Shown here: positions 29,943 through 43,100 of the stretch, one piece after another
Layout of the letters: each line of letters opens with the position of its first letter
How positions within the stretch are numbered: the stretch's first letter is position 1
Origin: Tanypteryx hageni
Taxonomy: Eukaryota > Arthropoda > Insecta > Odonata > Petaluridae
DNA length: 64,000 nucleotides
Direction: 5' to 3'
Assembly: GCA_028673005.1 (NCBI GenBank)
Contig: CM054115.1
Span: forward strand, 57,311,407 to 57,375,406
Notes under the pieces: model-generated
Told to the model about the DNA's origin: nothing
The model's database searches: none
The model's input: only the letters and a program-made list of their open reading frames with translations
Made by a program: the position numbers and the translations under genes

Positions 29943-31902
29943 TATAATGAAGTACTAGAGAGAAAAGGGGGATATGTTCCTTTAGCAGCAAAATTATAGC
30001 CATCATGCATGGTAAACAATAAGCGCAATTCCCTTAAAACATTGAATTTTTTAGGTTGATTATTTTAAAATTCTCATTGGTATCTAAAGTCCTTTCTGGA
30101 GGTACAGTTTTGCTCACATGTATATATTTGGCAACCTCTGAATTAGAGAAATATCTTTTCTATTAAGACGCGATAATTACTGTAGTTACCTGAATCCAAG
30201 ACGACCCCAAATTTAAGAAGCCCTTTTTAGCAGGCTGTCAAAACAGAAAAAAGATTTTGTCCTAATTTGTCATTGAATGTATTTGGTTTATATTTCGAAC
30301 ACACATATTCAGTATAGGTATACTAATTCGTTCATTCATTGAAATGGTTTGTTACAAATTTTTGTTTGAGGAAAAAAACAAATTTTTAAAATGTATTTTT
30401 TAAATTAGTAATACTGTATTAATTGAAATCCGGATTGTAATTTTGCAATGAAAATTTTCAGTAGATATAATTATTTTATCTTATGTTTCATTTGTTTAAA
30501 GAAACATCGATTAAACGCATAACCATACTTCCTACAGTTCTACCGCAACCCATCATGGTCAGTTCATCGTGCGTCAATACATTGCATGACAAATTCATCA
30601 CGAGACAAATTGGAAGGCAAGATAACATGACTAGTGCACAGCAGGATGAGACACTTTTTTGCTTCAAACTTTTTCTTTACATTTCAATAATACCAGAATG
30701 AATCTCAATTCATATTGCGAAATACGAGAGGCGAGACACATTGGATGGTATATGGCAGGGGGTGACTCCCAACCCAATAAGTGTATCCCCCAGTCATGGT
30801 GCCTCACCTTCCTATTTGCTTTGCGATGAATTGACGTGATTTGTCATGTGACAAATTGGCGTGTGATGAATAGATGCACAATGAATGGGCTGTGATGTAT
30901 TGACGATGTATTGCTTTGTTTTCTGAAACAATTTGTTTTTTGAGTCAATCTGTGATTGTCTTTATCTTTCAAGAATATATAAGTAGTTCTCTTAGATATC
31001 TCCAATAGCCATAATAATGTTATAAAATGGTTGTTTAAGCTGGTTTCCAAAGAAAGCATAGCCTTATGAAATGGTCATGTGTGTGTCCCATTAACAGCTT
31101 TTAAAACAATGGACCAATTTTCATGAAACTTGGTATGAGGCTTGTGCTGCCAGGGCCCACCTCCAGGCTATATTTTATTTGGAAAAGATTGAAGTCCTGG
31201 GTTCGAATCTAGGAACGGTTTTTCCCTATTTGTTTTACATAGGAAGTCTCAAACCCATCGTGCAGAGATGTTCTCTTCAATACATTAAAATATCTTAAAA
31301 TTGTGAAATTGGAGCGAGGTTTGTACTGTTCTAAGAGGAAAAAAATGTAGATTCTAATTCTTATCACAGAATTTGATAATTGATCGTATTTTCTTGAATT
31401 TATTCTAAAACCGATTTTGCATTTTAAATCTAATTTTATCGGATTGTTGCCATGGAGACGATTATTACCGAACTTGGCTTGAGCATAGACGAGTGAAGAA
31501 ATGTTTTATTTTCTTTTCCACTAGACTACCCTTCAGCAGTGAACAATTGATCCATACATATTAGTGTATAAACAGTGACATTTATTAAATTCGTTTATTT
31601 AAAAAAATATGTACATGCAAAATATGTCAGAAAGAGATTTTGACATTGCTTTTAGTATTTTAAACCTGATAATGCTCTATTAATTTGTTTTCCAATTTTT
31701 CTCTATCATTGATAAACTATGAATTACAAATGGTATTTATGGTATGAGGATTCCTTGAAATGACTAACACATACTAAAACATTTCCTGTCAATATAAATC
31801 ATCAATTTGGGATGCCAACTTTGGGAAACCAGCCTTCATTAGTCCTGGTTTGAACTTCTTGTATAACCTTGTTATGGCCATTGCATGTACCATAAATAAG
31901 TA
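29943..31902. other. Intergenic sequence with a weak inverted repeat
   Basis: No gene was seen. Between about 30540 and 30920, units like GACAAATTCATCAC, GTCAATACAT and CGTCAATTCATCGC (on opposite strands) recur and form a loose inverted repeat; ends could not be set. A box B-like GGGTTCGAATCTAGG at about 31199 may be a SINE scrap. Confidence 0.4.
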
Positions 31903-32704
31903 CAGTATTCCCCCATTATATAGACATGCGTTTTATGGAATTTTGCTATAACACAACTTAGACATTAGGGCTAAAATTCGATATACGTATATAATTCAAA
32001 ATTCGATTTACAGAAATTTTACAACCAAGTTTTTATTTATTGTTTGTGTTTTTCAGTGTAATTTTTGGTTTGGCTATACATACAGAGATATCTATTGCTT
32101 GGTACCTGCAACTAAACGTTGGTGTGTATTCAGAGAATCCCCAAAATTCATTCTTAGTAATATAGTACATAAAGTAAGGTTAACACGCATTTACTTGGCT
32201 TTTGTGGTTGTTTTATTAAAAGTACATACATATTTTAGCCAAAAATGTCTGCAAAGCGGCCGTAAAATTTGAGTAATAGCAAGAATATGTAAAAAAGCTA
32301 CAAATCAATTACTTTAAATGTTAAATACAAGTTTTGAAGCAGCTGAAAAACTAAGTGAAATCACAAAAGCATTGGGATGCTTTTTCCGGAAAGTCCCTGC
32401 CTTGAGATCGCCTGATGATGATTTTACTGGTGATGAAGATGATCTTCTAATTTCATCATTATTGTCCAAGTAAAATCTTATTTGGAATACATATTTGTTT
32501 GTATTGAATTATAATAATATTGTGTTTTAAGTTTGCGTAATTTTTAACATATTTTCATACATTTTTGACAATTATTTTTGTCTATGGAGAACACATCTCA
32601 ATGATATGAATGAAATCTAATGGAAAAATATGATTTGATATATGGAATTTCGCTTTACAGACAACTTTTCAAGATTGTACCTAGTCCATATAATGGGAAT
32701 ACAG
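31903..32704. mobile_element. pogo/Tigger-derived MITE (802 bp)
   Basis: Left end CAGTATTCCCCCATTATATA; right end in reverse complement CTGTATTCCCATTATATGGA; TA flanks (31901-31902, 32705-32706). The interior still reads FEAAEKLSEITKALGCFFRK and an acidic DDDFTGDEDD stretch, perhaps the C-terminal end of a lost transposase. Confidence 0.7.
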
Positions 32705-33916
32705 TACTTATTTTTTGAAGTGCTTATTCTTGAATTTGTTTTTAGCCATAAAACAAGCTCGATAATTCTCTAGTGAATCTTGATCTTTGGCTACCATTAG
32801 TTACAATTTGTTACTCTATACCCCAATGGTTATTACAGGGGTGTGCAGAGGAATATTAGGCTCCCACTTCTAGCTTAACCAAATAAAGATATACCTCAGT
32901 TTCTGTGTCTACAGTGTATTCGTTATCCCATGTACACATCTGAAACAGTTTAGTTAGTATTATTCAGCTTTAAAACAAAAATTTAAATAAGTGGAATATA
33001 TCTAGTAGTGACCCAAAGCCTGCCCCTCAGAAGCCTCGACCCAAGTGAGGTGGCACACACCTAGGACCGACCCTACTCTTATGACATTATAGAAAAATAA
33101 TGTGCCTATTGGCTTAGGCTCATGCAGCAGGTTCAAGAATCTTATGTAGGAATGTTTTAAAACTTAAGTAAAAAAATTATTACACGGAGAAGTATTAGTT
33201 TATTTAAGTTTAACCAAAGTTTGTGCATAAAACTTTCTCCTGAAATGTGTCACCTTTAAAACACTCGCAGAAAATTAATTGAAAGTAAAGATTTTACATT
33301 AACATTCATATTAAAATGCAGAAACATCCATGCTATCAATTTCATTACATCAAAAAAATGAACAGTTAATTGAGCTTGTTATTTATGTCCTTAAAATATT
33401 AATTTTTCCTTTTCATATCCACTTTCCAAAGCCAAAATGTGTCACAAACAAGATAGAATACTTTTTATCACTGATCATTTTGAAAATAAGTAATGTCTTA
33501 CTAGGGGAAATAATGCTCACTAAGTACTTGGCACTTTGAGGATAAATCCTCTATATTTATTGGTAAAATGTACAAAATCAAAATGTTATCACAGTTAGCC
33601 CTTTACAGAATTCTCAGCTCTATGCTAATTAATGTTCATCACAGGTTTACATTTAGAAACCACCTGTTATGATTAGCAGAAAAGCACAATTAGTTATGCT
33701 TAAAACCTAATCTTAAAGGGGTTTAGTTTCTTCTAAATTGAGCCTTAAATTTAAGCTGGTTTAAAGATTCAGTCGAAGGCATGTGACAAAAAATTACTCA
33801 ACCATGTTCTCTTTTAAGAGCCTTGTAGATTACATAAATAAACCTTTTCTTCCACCTTAACATGTTACAAATAAAATAATAATTATAAAACAAAAATAAA
33901 CCAAAAATTATACAAT
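32705..33916. other. Intergenic sequence downstream of P5CR, nothing recognised
   Basis: AT-rich. No gene or bounded repeat was seen. Confidence 0.4.
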
Positions 33917-33922
33917 TTTATT
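33917..33922 (-). terminator. Candidate poly(A) signal of P5CR
   Basis: AATAAA on the - strand about 157 bases after the stop codon at 34079. Confidence 0.45.
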
Positions 33923-34078
33923 GGATCCAAATTGCATGTTTTCTTTAGATGGTCATAAAAGTAGACATGTCTTCCACATAACTATGGTCATTACATTGTT
34001 TGTTTCTAAAGAGAAATTACATTAATTTAGCTCCAGCATACCTCTCTAAGAATAAAGATTACTCTATGATCCATTTCT

Positions 34079-34145
34079 TCATTTATTCTTCCCAAGCTCT
34101 TCACTCCTTTTAAATGCAGCTTCTACAGCATCCATAATTCCACTC
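34079..34145 (-). CDS. P5cr: P5CR exon 7 (short terminal exon)
   Basis: Acceptor CTAATATAAG|GAGTGG enters in phase 2 and gives [21 protein letters not shown], stop TGA at 34081-34079. It matches the family C-terminus (..L..AVEAA..RS.EL). Confidence 0.88.
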
Positions 34146-37100
34146 CTTATATTAGAAGGTATAACAATGAGTTTCATGAATTACACAAGACATTATTATT
34201 ATTATTCACATAGACGCTACAATTGGGAGCAGGTCCCGGTGGTAGCGGGTCCCATCACAACTCAATGCATAATACCCAAATTACATAATAAAAATTGGGT
34301 TTACTTAATACAAAAATATAAGCTTTTTGATACATTAATTCAACAAACATCCAAAAAAGTTTGTAACTATTTACACTGATTTTTCCAACTGAACTTTAAT
34401 TCCAAAAAATTTAAATTACATACATGGGAATCAGTGGTGGAACAAGCAAGCAATGGGCCCTGTGGCAAGAAAGTTTAGTGGGCCCCCTTAAGTGACCAAC
34501 GGTACTGACTTGGATGACTTTGGACTGTTTAACTTTCTTTATTGATTTCTTTCTGTTCAGATTTTTAACAGATATATGCAGTCAATCTAATAGACACTGG
34601 TACTCTAAGGGGGGTTTTATACCAAGGTGGCTAGTGACGGTGATTCACCATAATTACTCGTGCACCATGAGCAACATTTTCCCAAAATGTCAGTAAGAAA
34701 TAGGGACTGCGCGTCTTATGTGAAGATTTCTGAACAGATATAAATTGCGAGTGTCCATAGTAAATTCACACGCGTCTACGTTTATATTCGCAAAAGACGA
34801 AGTATTCTACAAAGTATACATGCGTACTTTGTTTCAGAGAAAGGGAGTTTGTGAAGAGGCTGACTTTAAATTCCAGATGTCAACTTATTCCAACACGAAT
34901 TTATTTTTTCCCCCTCCATACTGGCCCAAAAATAGGGATGCGCATGGTACACGAGGGTGAGCGGTACATGAGTAAATACAGAAATTTTGATGTGAGTACA
35001 ACTTTAGTTGCTTTCCGATGGCACATGCTTTTAAATGTAACTATTCAGACCATGTTGACGACAACATGCAGGTGATGTGACCCGGCATCTCAGAGTTCAA
35101 ACGATACATATATATGTATGTTTTATGATTGAACTTACATTCACACAGCGTTAAAGTGAAAGAATTACATTTTGGCAATACTTAATACTTAATGTATTTC
35201 TGCAAATGTTTTTGTTTACCTTTGGTTAGCAACCGGCCCATTTCTAGCAAATCATCAACACATCTTTCAAACTGGCACAAATTAAATATCGTATCATGTC
35301 AAAATTGAATCACTTCGGAATGAAAGTTCGGGTGACGATAACTTTCTAGTGACTTAAGTTGCCATCATATCAAAATCAAATCACCATCACGAGTCACCTT
35401 GGTATAAAAGCTCCCTAAGGATTAAAATAAATGTTTAACCTAGAAATAATGTTGCTTCATTGTTACATATGATTGAATTAGATAAACCATTGAAGGCAAA
35501 TAAGGGCCCATGTGGTACCAATGCCGACACAAGTATTTACACGTCTGCGCATCAGCTGTGCCATATCCGAACAGTGACCATATTGCAGTTGGTCAATGCC
35601 ACACACATTGCCAATCTAACGGCAACAATACTGTCCATGTCAGTGCCGGGACACTGGTCGTGAAAACTTGAAAAATATCATTGCCAATGATACCTGACAG
35701 TACGGTACGGGCACTCTCTGTTTCTGGACGAAATGGAGCCAGCACTACGCCGGATACTTGTAAATGATATATGTAATAATTCTCAAAGCTATTTCATTAG
35801 CTACTCATTATAGACTATCAAGTGGGTAGCAGACCGGACCCCTCCAAGGGTCCAGACCCCAGGGCACTGCCCTGGCCTAGTTCCACCACTAATGAGAATG
35901 ACAAGTAGTTGTTATTTTAAAAATCGTGTTAAAAACCTACCTGACACCTGCTCGTTCCATGGCGTGAATCCCTGCAATAGTAGTACCCGCTGGGGAGCAT
36001 ACCTCATCCTTCAATTGACCTGGATGACGTCCTGTAGCTAACACCATGCGTGCACCTCCCATCATGGTTTGAGCTGCAAATCTAGTGGCCATAATGCGAG
36101 GAACGCCCATCTTCACTGCCCCATCAGAGAGTGCTTCTAACATTAAATAAACCTGTCAAAATGAATCAATGTCATCAAAAATAAATATCCTCAATTTGAT
36201 GGAAAAATTGAACTCTATGTGCCAAGTTAGACTGCTGAACTCAATAATGGATTGCTAGAGCAGATTACCTTTACACCATCTTATAGATATTGTGATGTGA
36301 TTACCATATTTACCCACATATAAGACCCCCTTTTTTCCAATTTTTAACATTAAAAAGGTAGGAGGGGGTCTAATATGCACATATCTTAAAATTTGATAGA
36401 GAAAATGAAGCATCAAATAAAAAATAACCCTGCAAATGACTACTTTTATTAACAAAGGTCAATGCCAAGAGGGTCCAATATGTGGAACAAAATAAAATTT
36501 TTATACTTTGCTCTTGAAAACATGGGGTGTCTTATATGCGAAGAGGTCCAATATGTGGGTAAATACGGTACTATTATAGTGTCCAATGAATGATGTGTAA
36601 AAGTTTTTGTTGAATTTACACATCAAGGGGTGATCGTAGGTCAATGAAACTTGGCACCCTCCTTGCCCTGGGTTCTAAGATTTGGGCAAGGGGAATGCAA
36701 AGTTGGTGAGTTGCTGATTTTACCCCATTTTGGGGATGAAATCAATTTTTGTCACAGAGACTTATAGGCCTCCCGTTAATTTTGGGGGAAATTTTTGGAA
36801 TTCCTGAGAGAAAAGTTAAGGTCGGGAGTTTTTGACTTTACTGATTTCAAAAATTAAATCAGTTTCAAGAGAAAAGATAAAACAATGTTCATAAAAAAAA
36901 TTCCTGGGGGTTTTCGACCCCACTGATTACAAAAATGAAATCAGTTTTAACTCCCGACTCACCCCTATGGCAGGGGTTTTTTATGAATATTGTAAAAAAA
37001 ATTCTCATAGGGGTAGTTACCCCTGCCTAAGGGGTGGGTTGGTTTTTTCTCCAAAATTAACATGGGAGGCCCATAAGCCTCCATGACAAAAGTTGATTTC

Positions 37101-40100
37101 ACCCCCAAAATGGGATAAAATCAGCAACACACCAACTTGGCATTCCCCTTGCCCAAATCTTCAAACCCAGGGCAAGGGGTGTGCCAAGTTTCATTGACCT
37201 AAGATCACCCCTTGATGTGTATATTCAACAAAAACTTTTACACATCATCTGTGGGACACTGTATAATGTAAAATATGAGAATTAATAATGATTGTAAAAT
37301 ACTAAATCATCCAACAATACAAATATTTTGGGAAAAGAATTATCAAGCTTGATTTAGGCAATAATCCAATTGAAAAATTAAATATGTAGGTAGCTTATTT
37401 TGTAAATCTATTGGTTTAAAAGTTGAACAAAAATCAAATAGAAAAATAAAGTACAGTAGACCCTCACGCAATGTGGCAGTAACGTTCCTGAAACAACCAC
37501 GTTGCGAGAAAACATGCTGCATGAATTTAATGATTTATGGAAAAAAATAGGGTTATGTTTTCAGAGTTTAGGAAGTTATATGTATACTTTTACTATGTAA
37601 AAATTGTAAAATAAGATAATATTAACAAGACAAAAACAATTTTAAAACTTTAAAATAATTTACATTTAAAACAATTCTTTACCTAACATTTTGGCAGCAC
37701 TAACTTCTTAAATTCCATTATCTTGCATCCAGTGGAGGGAGATGGGTTTACAGGGTTGAGGTGGAAGGTTATGTTTCACAGTCTACTGATCTTGATGATT
37801 GGCAGAAGTATTTTGTAATGTGTCTCTGCATTGCTGTAGTCTGCATGGATTTCTAAAGCTGATGATATGTTAGTGTACACTGTTCAATAGCACTTTTCAA
37901 TGTTAGAATATAATTCTATGAAACCGCATGCAAGCTTGTCAAAACCAAGCAAAGTTTCCCATAACAATGCTGGTGTTAGGTGATCCTCCTCTTCATGCAC
38001 CTTTTCCTCCAGCTCTTCCTCCTCTTTGCGGGACTCGAGCATCTGCAGCATTTCTTCCTTGGTCAACTCCTCCTGTGACAAGTTCAACAATTCTTGTATT
38101 TCTTTTTCTTGTATATCATCAAAGCCCTCGCTGCCTACAGCCCTTGCCAGCTGCACAATCCCCTTCATTTCAGATGTTAGTGTAGGAAAACATTGTGCAT
38201 CGTTCACAATTTTGTGCTATAATTTGCTCAATTTGGCATTTAAAGTTGACTATCTCATCTCATGAATCATCTGGAATGTCATAATCAGGGTTCTCCTCCA
38301 ATGCCTTTAGAAGTTTCCTCATGGTCCTCCAGGTGTAGTAGTAATTGAAGGTCTTGATAACTCTCTGGTCTAGCACTTTGAGTATGTAAGTCATGTAGGA
38401 TGGTATAAGCACAACCTGTACATCCGGGTTTATACTTTGCAAAACCACAGAGGGATGACAAGGAGCATTATCAAGAACAAGGAGAACCTTGAATGGAAGA
38501 TCCTTCTGTGCAAGATATTCTCTTGCCTGGGGCACAAAGTGGGATGTGAACCAATCTGTGAACTTGGTTGCCATTATACTTGCTTTCCTGTTAGAGCATC
38601 AAATAGCAGGTAAAAGGGATTTATGCTTGCTCTTTAATGCCCTGAGGTTCTCTGAATGGTAAACCAGCATGAGTTTACACTTAAAATCCCCTGATGGATT
38701 GATGCAGAAAAGCAAGGTCCGGCAGTCTTTGCGCCGCTTTTTCCTGTTTACTGATGTAGGTTCTCAGTGGAATCCTTTTCCAAAGTAAATGTCTCATCAG
38801 CATTGAATACTTGGTGGAGTTGGTAATCATTCTTTTCAATTATCCTTAAAAATTCTTCCTGGTACCACTGCAGCTTGGTGGTAAGCAGTCGCACTCTCAC
38901 CAGAAAACCTGACGTTGTGCAGACTGGAACGCTTTCTAAATTTGTCAAACCAACCAGCACTAAATTTTCAGTCCTTCAATAACTCTCCTTCCTTCTCACG
39001 AACCATTTCGTGGATTTGCTGCACCTTCTCCCAAATCATGGTGCCACTGAGTGCCGCTCCCTTTTGTGTTTGCTCCTCAATCCAGGTGTTCAATAACCTC
39101 TCTGTCTTATTCTGCCGCACAGACCTCTTACTCATACTCCTTATGGAATCACTAGTAGTAGCGGCAGCTGTAAGACTAGCTTCAATGGATTCCTTGTTAT
39201 TTCGAATGGTACGAATAGTCACTTCATTCACTCTATATTTGTATGCCAAATCCACCACTCACTGACCTGCTCTAAGTTGATCCAAAACCTATTTCTTCTT
39301 CATAAATGTCATTGATTCATACTCAGCCTTCTTCTCATTTCCAGCATCACTAGCCTTTCTCTTGGATTCCAAAGTGAATGATTGAAAAGGGGGAGTGGAT
39401 GTTGATTGTTCATAAAACAATGCAAAGCTCTTACTATAGGTGTTGCTTCACAGTGAGTAGAAGTGCAGAGGATTCTCCAAAAACCAACCTCCAACACGGC
39501 TCCAATGCCCAGAATGACCACACTGAGAGTGTTAAATAATCAGCGATTGTCCCCCACTAAGAGTCATTTCAGCAATTGCCTTACCAATTTGATATTTCAA
39601 AGAAATTCTTTTCTCCTTGCGATGTCTGCCTTCGACGCGAAAAGAGAAACTAAGTAAATATTTGAGGCGCCAGAGACAGCGTGCCAAATTAAAATATCGC
39701 AATATTTTCGGATTTTTATTCCGAACCCCTCTGCATTGCCTGAAAATGGACTGTGTTGCAAGAAAATTGGTGTAAAAATAAAATCCATGCAATACTGAAA
39801 ATGCTCTGCATGATTCCGCGTTGTGTGAGGTTTTACTGTATATACTACTAAAGTATCTCCAAAAGTCATAAAAAGGTTATGAAAAACCATGTGCATTTCA
39901 GCTACCATGCAGTCATCGTCAGTGGTATACACCAGGGGTCAGCAACCTTTTGTGCATGGTGGGCCACATTCATAATGTGAATGCTTCAGAGGGCCACATT
40001 GAAAGTCACAAGTGCTTTGGCAGGCCAGATGAGTATTTACATCTGAAGTTATCCAGAGATTCTGTGGTCTCATATTAGTAAAAATCATACCTAAATAATT

Positions 40101-43100
40101 TACTAGCATTAAATTTTCATCAGAAAAGGTTTTGAGACTAAATTTTTTGTTAAACTGTACCGATCACTTTTTCATTATGACTTTGCAGGCCACATAAAGT
40201 GCTCTCGGGGACTGCATTCGGCCTGCAGGCCATATGTTGCCAACCCCTAGTATACACCATTAGTAAATTCCAACTGAAAGGTTCCCAAACTTTTTATGGC
40301 TATTCAATTTATCAAATTATAACAGGATTCCACAAGTTCTTTTTCTGTTCTATGCACTCAAATTCTAAAAGTCATAAAACTGATAAGCAATCATAATACT
40401 CGAGAAACCCATTATAAAACAAGACCCAAGCCATATGCAGTATACAAGTAGCAAGTGAGAAAAAATAAACAATCATCCAACAGCTTTACTCACAAATGCA
40501 GGCCCAGAGCCAGCAAGTGCCCCAATAGGACTGATCAAATTTTCAGGAACTTCTTCGCACATACCTCCAGCTGATAAAAGTCTTCTCACTAAATACAGAT
40601 CATACGTAGAGGCCTTGCCACCACCACTGAATACTGAAAACATATACATTTTCTGACATTTTTTCTCTTACAATGGAAATGTACAGGCTACCGAAGTTAT
40701 TACTTAAAACTAAGGCTGTGATTTTTAATGAATAAATGACCGATTCATTGTTAAAATTTTCAATCAATTAAAATTTAATTAAGCAATTAAAATAAAATTG
40801 ATTTAAACCCATTTCCGGCTATCAAAATGGCGGACAAAAAAAACATAAAACCTATAACAGGAAAGTTAAATGAACATTTTGCATTTAAGTTTAATGCAGA
40901 TGGAAAAGCAGATGATAGCGAAAAGGTTAACTGTTGTCATTGCAACAAATAGCATATCATGGCTCTAATACATCATTGACATATCACCTGCAGCACAAAC
41001 ATCTGCTGCAATATCAACAACAGAATTCGATAACACAATATGTACGTCAGAATGAGAAACCAATGAGTGCTAAAGTTAGCAAGGATTTAACAACAGCCAT
41101 CGTACAATGGATCGCTAGTTCTGGCCATCCGACTGCTATTGTGGAAGATCCTGGTCTGCAAATGGTGTTACGAATAGCCCGTCAGAACAAACATTACACC
41201 CTACCAAGTCGTCAAACAGTCAACAGTATGATTTCGAGTGTATATAATGATGAATTACGTAAGCACAAGGATGCTATGGAGAAATGTGAGAGTTTGGTGA
41301 TCACATCTGATTTTTGGACGTCGATCAACAATGAATCATACTGTGGCATTACTGGTCATTGGATAGACTCAGAATGGAAGTTGATGTCAGTAACATTAGA
41401 TTGCTTACACCTTACTGAACTGCACACAGCTGTAAATATTTCTGGTCTGTATGAGGATGTTGCTCGAGATTGGAAAATTGCTGACAAAATCCGATGTACT
41501 GTTACAGATAAGGCACGAAACATGGTTGCTGTAATTGGGCGAGCTGAGTTCAGCCATTTGCCATGTGTCAAACATAGTCTTCAGCTAAGCATATTACAGG
41601 GACTGAAGGCAGCATACATGTGTCCACTTATAGCAAAATGTCAACATCTAGTTGGGCATTCGAAGCATAGCTCTGCCAACACATCTGAGTTGAAAACCAG
41701 ACATGCAAGTATATGTAAAGAAGACAAGTTCTAGTTCCACAAATTGCAACAGGCTCTTCCAACGTGATGGAATAGTACATATTTGATGCTGTTTAGGTTA
41801 TTGGAAGTCAAAGATGCCATACGACAGTATCACATTGACTATCCCAAAAATTACAGTGAGGCACAGCTGCTAGATACTGAGGGACAAGGTTGGCAAGTAT
41901 GTGTCGATCTTAAATGTACTTGCTGAAGCAATGCAGTTTTTAGGTGCTGAACAGTTCGTGTCATGTAGATCTGTGCTTCCACTACTTGCATTTTTGATGA
42001 AAGAACTGCAAAATAATGATGATGACCCAGGTTACATTGCTCGCTTCAAAACAATTACTTTAGACAATCTAACTACAAGAGTTAAAGGTATGGATGCTTT
42101 GTCAACTTTGCAAATGGCTATGGCTTTAGATCCACGGTGCAAGAAACTCAAATGTTTTCCAAAAAATAAGAGGGAAGCAGTATGGAAAGTAGTACGTGAC
42201 AATTTTGATCAGCAATCAGAGAACACAAGTGAACAACAGCAGTTGAACGATGACAGTACCAGAGAACCAGCGAAAAAATGAAGATTAATACTGGCGATTA
42301 CAGACTCTTGACTCTTCAGATGATGAACCATATACACAGGCACGCGTGAGAGTATCAGAACTATCTCACTACATAGAGGAACATCAGATTCTGAAAACAG
42401 AGAATCCTCTCAAATGGTGTAAACTGAATCAACATCGTTTTCCTATGTTAACTACTTTTGCAAAGACCATTCTGTGTCCCAGCGACATCTGTACTGTGCA
42501 AACAACTGTTTAGTTCGTCTGGGTATATTGTTAACAAAATGCGAGCATCATTACTACTGGGAAATGTGACTATGCTTGTTTGTCTATGAGAATGGCTAAG
42601 ATAGATAAAATTTTTCAGTTTATTAACAAATACTTACAAATTGAAATTAAGTCTTTGACACAAGTATTACATTTTTCAGTACTGTTTATTGTTTTCTGCT
42701 CAAATGCAACAGCATTTGCTATGTTAGGGGCTTATGATATGGAATTTGACAAGTATGGTTAATAATTACAAATTGTTTGGTTTTAACTTTTTCAGTATTT
42801 TCATTGTTTTCTTTATATTTTCAGGATGATGAAACATTATAAATAGTAACATTAAAAAATCCTTTGTAGTTTAAAAAATGATATTTATGATTTCTGATAG
42901 TTTGTAAAATTGTTCGAATTGATCAATTAATATTCGATTAAAGAAATTTGATAAATCGATTAATTTTCTTTTTATTCAATCGCAGCCCTACTTAAAACAA
43001 AATATAAAATCAGAACATGAAAGAAATCATAAAGTGATTCAATAGACAGTGAATATGAATCATAAGGGTTCTCAAACTGAGACAATTATGCAACAAGTCT

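Noticed and set aside
39309..39530. A second piggyBac end at CACTCTCAGTGTGG-TTAA inside the Tigger copy
   Set aside because: A TTAA next to CACTCTCAGTG resembles a piggyBac end, but no partner end or coding part was found.
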